Shown: positions 1 through 4,522 of the stretch, one piece after another
Position numbering within the stretch: position 1 is the stretch's first letter
Layout of the letters: every line of letters starts with the position of its first letter
The notes under the pieces: generated by a model
Told to the model about the DNA's origin: nothing
Seen by the model: the letters and a program-made list of their open reading frames with translations, nothing else
Databases searched by the model: none
Program-made: the position numbers and the translations under genes
DNA from: CAZUAQ01 sp964618455
GTDB taxonomy: Bacteria > Planctomycetota > Phycisphaerae > UBA1845 > PWPN01
Direction: 5' to 3'
DNA length: 8,401 nt
NCBI GenBank assembly: GCA_964618455.1
Contig: CAZUAQ010000096.1
Coordinates: 1-8,401, forward strand

Positions 1-62
1 GATCCTCTTGCTGCTTCGAAAGGTTTTCTACAGAGCTGGTCGGGAGTCTTTGTTGACTCGTA

Positions 63-86
63 ATGGGTAAGGAGCCCGCCGAGCCA
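63..86 (+). repeat. 24-bp direct repeat, left copy
   Basis: The copy reads ATGGGTAAGGAGCCCGCC, then G, then AGCCA. It matches 1251-1274 at 23 of 24 positions, in the same orientation, 1188 bp away. The two copies bracket the AT-rich gene. A match this long is not expected by chance in a window of this size. It could be an attachment-site-like repeat, a footprint of an excised or inserted element, or two members of a dispersed genomic repeat. No integrase or transposase is visible to decide between these. Confidence 0.75.
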
Positions 87-223
87 ACGGTAGCTTGAGG
101 CACAGAAGCCGAAGCCATCCTGTTCACATACTGCTTTGTAGATGAATTACCAGAATCCTTCAAAGCATGGAAGAGAGGTACACTGAAACGGCCGAGGAAT
201 GCGCGGAAGATTATGCGTGCGTC

Positions 224-239
224 CTAAACTGCAGTTTAG
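224..239. repeat. Perfect 16-bp palindrome CTAAACTGCAGTTTAG
   Basis: CTAAACTG is followed immediately by its exact reverse complement CAGTTTAG. It lies about 35 bp upstream of a TATATT that could serve as a -10 box and 120 bp upstream of the likely start of the AT-rich membrane-protein gene. A spacer-free palindrome of this size fits the binding site of a dimeric regulator. That role is inferred; only the symmetry is seen. Confidence 0.5.
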
Positions 240-359
240 CCGAAAACGAGTGTACGTCCTGTACCGCAGAAAGATATATTCGTTGCTTTGATCCCGACGA
301 AGGGCCTCAGAACGATTCGGATGGTCCTCAGATCCGATGTCGCTAACATTGGAAATAGA

Positions 360-1122
360 ATGGAAGAAAATACATCTGACACTATTGCCGAGCATGATGT
401 TGTCCGCTATGCCGCTAATCAGCGCAAGGATTTCGTGGGCGAGAATGGATGGAAGTCCATCGTTAAAGTAAACTATGACTACATCCGAAAACCCAAACAC
501 ACTCTGCAGTTGATCGCCCCAGATGGTAACTCCGTTTCCATCTTCCCTCGATGGTTTATGCTGAAACAGATTATGCTGGTGTTTGTAGCATACCTTCTGC
601 TGGGAGTCCTACCTTTGTATGCCTACGTATTCTATCAGGCACGTTCAGCCGGTCTTGTTGCGAACATCCGAGCGTCCTTTGGCACCATGGCTCTTGAGCA
701 AATCCAGGCAGTCTTTGTTGTTGGTGCGGCCGTTTTTTTTTGTGGGACAGTTTGTGATTCCAGCCATCGCCGCAGGGTTAGCATTGGGTCTTCGCTTCAG
801 GGACGAATGGTTCCGTTTCGATCAGAGAGCATTCATCGTATCCAATCTGATCGGGATGAAAGTTGTGGTCCTCATAGGGCTCTTGACCGTTTACACCTAT
901 CTCCGTCTTGCCCTGTTCAAGAACGTAGTTCCTCGATTTCCAGTGTGGACAGAAGATGTTGCAGTATGTGTTTTGTTGGGCATCCTGTGCTTCCATGCAG
1001 CACGTCACTTGAGGCTACTTCATCGTAACAGCGCATGCTTCATCGGATTGATCGCTGTATCAGTGTATATTGTGTTGCTGCGAGGCTTTCGATACACATG
1101 CGATGTGATCCTTGGTTTTTAA
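360..1122 (+). pseudogene. Unrecognised polytopic membrane protein, split by +1 frameshift at a T9 run
   Basis: Two overlapping reading frames together make one coherent protein. Frame 3 runs from the start to the T run at 733-741, where it reads GAAVFF. Frame 1 continues VGQFVIPAIAAG to a TAA at 1120-1122. Removing one T joins them into about 253 residues. The start is chosen at ATG 360 (MEENTSD), with a modest GGAAA 5 nt upstream; ATG 321 and TTG 288 are in-frame alternatives. After a soluble N-terminus of about 66 residues come five likely membrane segments, roughly residues 67-92, 117-144, 158-186, 199-216 and 226-242. The frameshift falls in the second. Base composition is much more AT-rich than in the genes to the right, which suggests transfer from elsewhere. 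I do not recognise the family and assign no function. It may be a decayed gene, an intact gene with a sequencing error, or a gene using slippage. Confidence 0.55.
733..741 (+). repeat. Nine-T homopolymer at the frameshift point
   Basis: An uninterrupted run of nine T lies where the upstream frame (codon starts at 732, 735, 738) must move forward by one base to reach the downstream frame (742, 745 and on). Eight T would restore a continuous gene. Runs of this length are known sites of polymerase slippage and of indel errors in sequencing or assembly. Confidence 0.8.
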
Positions 1123-1250
1123 CAGATTTGATACGGGATATCTTGAAGTGGTCCTTAGCCGGTGGCGATGAAGCGGGCCACAACCCGGAGGCGATCCAGA
1201 ATGCCGTTCCCTCTCGGCTTGTCATGCATTCAGGCCGCTTTTCGGGCGTC

Positions 1251-1274
1251 ATGGGTAAGGAGCCCGCCAAGCCA
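1251..1274 (+). repeat. 24-bp direct repeat, right copy
   Basis: Same sequence as 63-86 except A for G at the nineteenth position. The flanks on both sides differ from those of the left copy, so the identity is confined to this core. It lies about 110 bp inside the GC-rich sequence rather than exactly on the composition boundary. Confidence 0.75.
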
Positions 1275-1358
1275 GGATTTGCCTTGCGTGTGATCGGCTG
1301 TCGCGCGTAATAACCCGACGGTCGACGGTTCCAGCCTTCTCACTCCGCGGACTCGTCT

Positions 1359-1463
1359 GGTCATAACCCGCCGACCCCCATTTTCAGCCTGAAAACGCGG
1401 TTATGCGAGGCGCGCGTCATCACCGGGCAGTCAGTTGTTTGCGCCCTCGGCTGGGTTATGACC
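1359..1463. repeat. Long imperfect inverted repeat (16 bp arms, one bulged base)
   Basis: The left arm 1359-1374 reads GGTCATAACCCGCCGA. The right arm 1447-1463 reads TCGGCTGGGTTATGACC. Eleven outer pairs are perfect, then one unpaired T at 1452, then five more pairs. A third copy of the motif, GGTTATG at 1399-1405, can pair instead with CATAACC at 1362-1368, giving a smaller alternative hairpin. Long arms with a single extrahelical base recall folded recombination sites, but the ends do not match the integron core consensus. A convergent terminator or a mobile-element remnant is equally possible. Confidence 0.6.
1381..1395. repeat. Palindrome TTTTCAG-C-CTGAAAA inside the larger inverted repeat
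   Basis: Seven perfect pairs surround one central C. The palindrome lies within the loop of the 1359-1463 inverted repeat and at the tip of the shorter 1362-1405 alternative. As RNA the single-base loop would have to open by a pair or more. Its symmetric AT-rich arms could also bind a protein as duplex DNA. Confidence 0.5.
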
Positions 1464-1468
1464 TCGGA

Positions 1469-1486
1469 GAGACCAAAAGGTGTCTC
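1469..1486. repeat. Small hairpin GAGAC...GTCTC
   Basis: GAGAC at 1469-1473 pairs with GTCTC at 1482-1486 around the 8-nt loop CAAAAGGT. On the minus strand it lies downstream of the kinase-like gene and could contribute to transcript ending, but no T tract follows. Confidence 0.35.
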
Positions 1487-1499
1487 GCGCGGCGATTTG

Positions 1500-1526
1500 A
1501 AGAGCGTTGCGTTCGCTCTTGCGAAC
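1500..1526 (-). terminator. Pair of mutually exclusive hairpins after the kinase-like gene
   Basis: AAGAGCG (1500-1506) pairs with CGCTCTT (1514-1520), a 7-bp stem. GTTCGC (1511-1516) pairs with GCGAAC (1521-1526), a 6-bp stem with a TCTT loop. The two share bases and cannot form together. They lie 17 bp beyond the stop of the minus-strand gene. Neither is followed by a clear T run, so termination or mRNA 3'-end protection is inferred from position only. Confidence 0.4.
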
Positions 1527-1542
1527 GATACGGTGAAGCGAC

Positions 1543-2220
1543 TCACGTTGGCGTCGGTACCACCAGGGCGGCGATAAGGAGACCGATCAACGCGCCGATG
1601 CTGACGCGGAGGTTGTCATCGAGTCGCCATGGGCAGGACTCGGCCAGCGCGCCGATGAGGGCCGCCAGTCCCCCGTAGGTGGCGGCGACAGTCCATGGGA
1701 CTCTCGGATGGGCTTCCCCCCAGAACGCCAGTGTCGCGATCGGCGTGGCCACGATGATGAACGACAGGAACCCGGTCCAGGTCTTACCCGTGTGCCAGGG
1801 CAGTACCGTTCGCCCGAGTTTTCGTCCCCCGACAGACGCGGCAGTATCCCCGAATGCCAGCACGGTAATGACCGTGGAGGCGTATTCGGCATGCCCCGGG
1901 AACAGCAGCAGAATCGTCAACGGAGGCAGGCCGTACGTCAGGCAGGTCTGGATCCAGTTTTCATGCCGTGAGCGCCGGAGTGCGGAAAGAAAGGTGCCCC
2001 AGATCAGAATAAGCAGGCCGACGGCCGTCACGACGATCGCCAGATTCCACCACGGCAGCGGATCATCATGCGGCAACAACCACAGGGCGAACGGAATCAG
2101 GCCCGGCGCCATGTGGGCAAGCTTGCGATGCCCCTCCCGCGCGAATGGCGCGGACGCCCCCGCTTCAGGGGGATGTGCACCGGAAGGTCCGTCAGGTGTG
2201 ATATGCTCCATGTCCCTCAT
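1543..2220 (-). CDS. Dolichol/phytol kinase-type membrane enzyme (CTP:lipid kinase / cytidylyltransferase family)
   Basis: This is a polytopic inner-membrane protein, about 225 residues from the chosen start. It has EGHRKLAHM at residues 29-37, a conserved entry motif of phytol/dolichol kinases. About six hydrophobic segments follow, with the core motif LAFGDTAASVGGRKLGR at 121-137 and HTGKTWTGF at 143-151, matching the family pattern GD-x-x-AS-x-x-GR-x-x-G ... GK-x-x-x-G. Relatives use CTP to phosphorylate isoprenoid alcohols or make CDP-lipids; the substrate here is unknown. The frame stays open to 2478, but the good promoter at 2339-2367 implies a start downstream of about 2332. Candidate starts are ATG 2271 (AAGG 7 nt upstream), 2220 and 2211; the residues before EGHRK are not conserved. 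It is divergent from the lipoprotein gene at 2443. Family is fairly certain; specificity is not. Confidence 0.8.
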   Translation of the reverse strand: MRDMEHITPDGPSGAHPPEAGASAPFAREGHRKLAHMAPGLIPFALWLLPHDDPLPWWNLAIVVTAVGLLILIWGTFLSALRRSRHENWIQTCLTYGLPPLTILLLFPGHAEYASTVITVLAFGDTAASVGGRKLGRTVLPWHTGKTWTGFLSFIIVATPIATLAFWGEAHPRVPWTVAATYGGLAALIGALAESCPWRLDDNLRVSIGALIGLLIAALVVPTPT

Positions 2221-2288
2221 GTCGGCCGTGACCCTGCCTCGGCTCGAAGTTCGATGAGAGGCGCTCTCCATGGGCGCCTTGTCGAAGT

Positions 2289-2300
2289 GAGCCCGGGCTC
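2289..2300. repeat. Perfect 12-bp palindrome GAGCCCGGGCTC
   Basis: GAGCCC is followed directly by GGGCTC. It lies in the divergent region, within the predicted 5' leader of the minus-strand kinase-like gene, about 18 bp upstream of the ATG at 2271. GC-rich palindromes of 12 bp are not rare in such DNA, so an operator or leader-structure role is tentative. Confidence 0.35.
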
Positions 2301-2338
2301 GTAGAAAAGTTACCTGGCGGTGCGGCGGAGATGACGGC

Positions 2339-2367
2339 ATCTTAGTCGGGCCACTCGGCCCTGCCAA
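2339..2367 (-). promoter_or_regulatory. Sigma70-like promoter for the kinase-like gene, with an inverted repeat in the spacer
   Basis: On the minus strand TTGGCA (2367-2362) and TAAGAT (2344-2339) are separated by exactly 17 bp. The -35 matches the consensus at 5 of 6 bases and the -10 at 4 of 6. The spacer contains GGGCC-GAGT-GGCCC (2361-2348), a 5-bp inverted repeat placed where a repressor could block polymerase. Transcription would start near 2332. Confidence 0.5.
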
Positions 2368-2442
2368 TGCCTTGAAGGGGTTGCGTAAGGTTCGCGGCCC
2401 AATCCTCTGCGAGACGTCGTCCGCTGGATGGAAAGGTGTGGT

Positions 2443-3090
2443 ATGCGCGTCTGTTGTGTTGATGCTTCCGCAGGTCAAGGGTTTCCCCGCGCTCGGCGCT
2501 TCGCATCATACGCTCTGCTGATCGCCATCGTCTGTACCGCGGGCTGCGCGCATCCCAAGGCCCCCGAGTTGCGCACGTACATCGAGCAGGATGGCGCCTA
2601 CCTCGCGCTGCCCAACGGCCCGGAGCGCGCCGACGCCCTGTGGACGCGGGCCGTGGAACTCGGTGGAGACGCCGCCACCGGCCTGGAAATCCTCGGCACG
2701 CTCTCGGTCGCCGAAGGCGTCGTGCTCCAACATCCGTTCAATACCGGCCTGACCGCCGACGGCGTGCTGTCGTGCCCGGACAAGACAGGCCACTTCTTCG
2801 CGTATGCCATGTGGCGCTACAAGGATCACTTCCACCTGATCCACACCGCCGGGACGCTGGGCGTGTTCTGGGAGGTCTGTGGCGAGGTGAAGCGATGGGT
2901 CAGTGGCGGGGATGGGTTCGATATGGAGGACATCTGGGCCAACCGGCTCGGCAGCGCGTTCGCCAAGGAACTCTATCGCCGGCTCCAGGCGGGGGAACCT
3001 CCGCCGCTGCCCAGCGAAATCATCGCCCAGGCCGACGACTTCCGACCGACGTCGATTCCTCCCGATGCCCCGGCCGACTGCGACCCGTGA
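2443..3090 (+). CDS. Predicted lipoprotein resembling the DUF2279 (YfiM) / VanZ-like group
   Basis: A 215-residue protein with basic residues (RARR), the hydrophobic stretch ASYALLIAIV and TAGC ending at Cys35. This is a plausible though non-canonical lipoprotein signal (Thr at -3). The start is ATG 2443, preceded by GAAAGG at 2431-2436 with 6 nt spacing; ATG 2428 in the same frame lacks such a site. The C-terminal half has DKTGHFFAYAMWRY (113-126), FWEVCGEVKRW (142-152) and GFDMEDIWANRLG (158-170). This order (D-K-x-x-HFF, then an acidic-aromatic helix, then D-x-x-AN-x-x-G) is seen in YfiM-like periplasmic lipoproteins and VanZ-like proteins, whose biochemical roles are poorly defined. It would sit in the envelope. 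It is divergent from the kinase-like gene and convergent with the TPR membrane protein gene. The family assignment rests on motif resemblance only. Confidence 0.7.
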   Translation: MRVCCVDASAGQGFPRARRFASYALLIAIVCTAGCAHPKAPELRTYIEQDGAYLALPNGPERADALWTRAVELGGDAATGLEILGTLSVAEGVVLQHPFNTGLTADGVLSCPDKTGHFFAYAMWRYKDHFHLIHTAGTLGVFWEVCGEVKRWVSGGDGFDMEDIWANRLGSAFAKELYRRLQAGEPPPLPSEIIAQADDFRPTSIPPDAPADCDP

Positions 3091-3107
3091 GCCTCTCGCA
3101 TTCCCAC

Positions 3108-3146
3108 GCCTTGAACATCCACGCCATCATGGGATGTTCACGAGGC
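3108..3146. terminator. Convergent hairpin spanning the stop codon of the minus-strand gene
   Basis: TGAACATCC (3112-3120) pairs with GGATGTTCA (3132-3140). After a CG bulge, GCCT (3108-3111) pairs with AGGC (3143-3146), giving 13 pairs around an 11-nt loop. The two flanking genes end at 3090 (plus) and 3138 (minus), so the hairpin serves both, and it contains the TGA of the minus-strand gene. No T tract follows in either direction, so it is not a classic intrinsic terminator. Confidence 0.5.
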
Positions 3147-3665
3147 TTCGAGCTTCTGAATGGCCTGGTGGATTTCCGCTCCGTAGCGATCCTCTTCGTC
3201 GAGCCTGGACGCCCCCCGCCAGGCGCGACGTGCGGACTTCTTGCGGCCCAGCTCCGTCAACACACGGGCCCAGAGGATCTGGGTCTCCAGGTGGGCATCG
3301 TCGAGAGACAGCGCGATCCGGAGCACGGCATTGGCCGAACGCAGGTCGCCCCGAGCCATGGCTTCCAGCGCGTGCTCACGCATCCGCTCGAGTTCCACGT
3401 CCAGATTGCGATCGTGCAGCATGCGCAGGCGAAGCATCAGCACCGCCATACCGACCAGCCAGGCTGATGCCGCCAGGACCCCCGCCAGGCCGGTGATGGC
3501 CCACGGGATCGTCGCCGGGGCGATCAGCCAACCGCACAGCGCGACCTCCACGCTCAGGGCAAACCAGACCGCCAGCGATAAGCCCAGCCAGGGCCGTCCG
3601 AGCCACACGAGCCCCGTGCCCGGTACCAGGATGTTCAGTAGGCAAGCGACCCAATCACGACGCAT
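3138..3665 (-). CDS. Two-helix membrane protein with TPR-like repeats
   Basis: A 175-residue protein. Residues 11-48 (NILVPGTGLVWLGRPWLGL and the hydrophobic stretch after it) and 53-80 form two membrane segments. The first has the G-x-G-x-x-W-x-G look of TM2-type domains. Residues 84-172 are soluble and helical, with two TPR-like repeats (about 99-127, ALEAMARGDLRSANAVLRIA; and 131-156, LWARVLTELGRKKSARRAWR), usually a protein-binding surface. The start at ATG 3665 follows a TATAAT at 3679-3674 so closely that the mRNA may be leaderless; no Shine-Dalgarno site is visible. It is convergent with the lipoprotein at 2443 and divergent from the one at 3831. I do not recognise a named family; a scaffold in the inner membrane is the most the sequence supports. 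Confidence 0.75.
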   Translation of the reverse strand: MRRDWVACLLNILVPGTGLVWLGRPWLGLSLAVWFALSVEVALCGWLIAPATIPWAITGLAGVLAASAWLVGMAVLMLRLRMLHDRNLDVELERMREHALEAMARGDLRSANAVLRIALSLDDAHLETQILWARVLTELGRKKSARRAWRGASRLDEEDRYGAEIHQAIQKLEAS

Positions 3666-3673
3666 GATCGGCG

Positions 3674-3679
3674 ATTATA
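3674..3679 (-). promoter_or_regulatory. TATAAT -10 box for the TPR membrane protein gene
   Basis: A perfect TATAAT on the minus strand lies 8 bp upstream of the ATG at 3665, placing the expected transcription start at about 3667. The -35 position (about 3697-3702, CTGGCG) is weak and overlaps the inverted repeat at 3687-3712, so an activator may be needed. Alternatively the box may be fortuitous. Confidence 0.4.
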
Positions 3680-3686
3680 CGTGATG

Positions 3687-3712
3687 CGGCATCCCCCGCC
3701 AGCACGATGCCG
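3687..3712. repeat. Inverted repeat CGGCATC...GATGCCG between divergent promoters
   Basis: Seven perfect pairs (3687-3693 with 3706-3712) surround a 12-nt loop. The centre-to-centre spacing of about 19 bp, near two helical turns, suits a dimeric DNA-binding protein. It lies between the -10 box of the minus-strand gene and the -35 box of the plus-strand gene. Confidence 0.4.
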
Positions 3713-3720
3713 GCACTGGC

Positions 3721-3748
3721 TTGACGCTTCCGACACGCTTCTGATAAT
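3721..3748 (+). promoter_or_regulatory. Strong sigma70-like promoter for the lipoprotein at 3831
   Basis: TTGACG (3721-3726) and GATAAT (3743-3748) are separated by 16 bp; each hexamer matches the consensus at 5 of 6. Transcription would begin near 3755, giving a leader of about 75 nt before the ATG at 3831. Confidence 0.6.
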
Positions 3749-3830
3749 GCGTGTCCAGACGCCCTCTGGGTCAGTCAGCCGCGTGGCTGAGTCGATGGAA
3801 GTGCATTGTTCACATACCTCGGAGCCGATC

Positions 3831-4451
3831 ATGACATCCCCCGCGTTTGCGATCCGTGTTCTGCTCGTGACGGTCGGCACGGCTTCTCTGCTCTGCGGTT
3901 GCGGTGAAACGGCATCGTCCGCGAATCGCGGCGCCTTCCGCGCCGCCGGAGATTACGCGAGCCTGCGTGTCGTGGATGCCGAGTTCGAATCGGTGCGGGC
4001 CTCGGCCAACCGCGCGTTTCGGCGCGTATATCGCGTGGACCCGGACGCGTCCGGGCTTGAGAGCTGGGTCTCGCGCCCGGAAGAACTGGCGGAGGTGAAC
4101 CCCGTGCGCATGTCGGACGTCACGAATCCGTCCAGCCGGCGCCACCGGCGGATCGCTTACCTTCAGGCACTTCCGGAAGAAAACTACATCCTGGTCCGTT
4201 GCAAGGTAGAGATCCAGCGGCTCGAGACCGCGGAGCGGACCGCCTTTGCCCGGTCTCGGAATCTCGACGGCGACGATCGCCCGGGCGACACGCCGATCGA
4301 ACGCTCGGGGGCCGTCTCGACCTCGACCCATCAGGACTGGGTGACGACCGGACGCGATCGCGAGGGAGAGCAGGCACTCCTTCGTGCCGTAGTGGCAGGG
4401 ATTTCCCGGCCTGAAACGGACATCGTCACCCCGCCTGCGGCATCCGAGTGA
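3831..4451 (+). CDS. Predicted lipoprotein of unknown family
   Basis: A 206-residue protein starting at ATG 3831, with GGAG at 3821-3824 six nt upstream. The N-terminus (MTSPAFAIRVLLVTVGTASL) ends in LCGC, putting the lipidated Cys at residue 24; export and membrane anchoring are likely. The mature part is charged and largely helical, rich in Arg, Glu and Ala, with no further membrane segment. A central stretch YILVRCKVEIQRLETAERTA (about residues 122-141) looks like a beta strand leading into an amphipathic helix. The C-terminal third is rich in Asp, Gly, Ser and Thr and probably disordered. I recognise no catalytic motif or named family. It has its own promoter at 3721-3748 and ends 71 bp before folE, which has a separate possible promoter. 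Confidence 0.75.
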   Translation: MTSPAFAIRVLLVTVGTASLLCGCGETASSANRGAFRAAGDYASLRVVDAEFESVRASANRAFRRVYRVDPDASGLESWVSRPEELAEVNPVRMSDVTNPSSRRHRRIAYLQALPEENYILVRCKVEIQRLETAERTAFARSRNLDGDDRPGDTPIERSGAVSTSTHQDWVTTGRDREGEQALLRAVVAGISRPETDIVTPPAASE

Positions 4452-4482
4452 ACCGCAGATTCTCTGTACTCACGGGCACTGC

Positions 4483-4503
4483 CCTCACCTATACTACGTG
4501 AGG
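4483..4503 (+). promoter_or_regulatory. Possible folE promoter with overlapping inverted repeat
   Basis: TATACT (4490-4495) is a good -10 box, though no clear -35 lies upstream. It sits in the centre of the inverted repeat CCTCAC (4483-4488) and GTGAGG (4498-4503). A protein bound to this symmetric site would cover the -10 box, so the arrangement suits repression. The regulator is unknown. Confidence 0.4.
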
Positions 4504-4510
4504 TGAATAA

Positions 4511-4515
4511 AGGAG
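4511..4515 (+). promoter_or_regulatory. Ribosome binding site AGGAG that decides the folE start
   Basis: AGGAG ends at 4515. The first in-frame ATG at 4517 is only 1 nt away, too close for normal initiation. The GTG at 4523 is 7 nt away, the usual distance. The GTG is therefore the more likely start. Confidence 0.6.
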
Positions 4516-4522
4516 AATGCCC

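Larger units (their letters stand above)
1..359. other. AT-rich leader region without a convincing gene
   Basis: No complete gene is supported here. Plus frame 1 is open from base 1 and reads DPLAASKGFLQSWSGVFVDS before a TAA at 61-63. This could be the 3' end of a gene that enters from the left, but 20 codons is too short to judge, and frame 2 is open to 70 as well. The stretch also holds the first copy of a 24-bp direct repeat (63-86) and a perfect 16-bp palindrome (224-239). A TATATT at 275-280 could be a -10 box for the gene starting near 360, but no good -35 box lies at the right distance. Confidence 0.4.
1123..1542. other. Gene-free convergent intergenic region rich in inverted repeats
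   Basis: This 420-bp stretch separates the 3' end of the AT-rich plus-strand gene from the 3' end of the minus-strand kinase-like gene. GC content rises from about 1140 onward, so the island ends slightly before the right direct repeat at 1251. A plus-strand frame at 1035-1310 is open and contains the right repeat copy as MGKEPAKPG, but it overlaps the membrane gene and shows no start signal, so I do not call it. The right half (1359-1526) holds the inverted repeats listed separately. Confidence 0.6.

Noticed and set aside
147..500. Minus-strand frame of 117 codons opposite the start of the island gene
   Set aside because: The plus strand gives a coherent membrane protein over a longer distance, while this frame has no start signal and no recognisable fold.
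1035..1310. Plus-strand frame of 91 codons ending GFALRVIGCRA and containing the right repeat copy
   Set aside because: It overlaps the 3' end of the membrane gene in another frame, crosses the composition boundary, and has no ribosome-binding site. The left repeat copy is not in an equivalent frame context.
1359..1463. Integron attC site, making the island gene a cassette
   Set aside because: The ends read TCATAAC and GTTATGA rather than RYYYAAC and GTTRRRY. There is no unpaired central spacer of the usual type, and no matching site lies left of the gene. Only the bulged-arm architecture is similar.
1679..2257. Plus-strand frame of 192 codons opposite the kinase-like gene
   Set aside because: The minus-strand protein shows conserved family motifs and regular membrane segments. 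The plus-strand frame has none and lacks a start signal.
121..3824. Shared 11-mer TGTTCACATAC near 121 and near 3808
   Set aside because: Several 11-base matches are expected by chance in a window of this length, and the flanks do not match.
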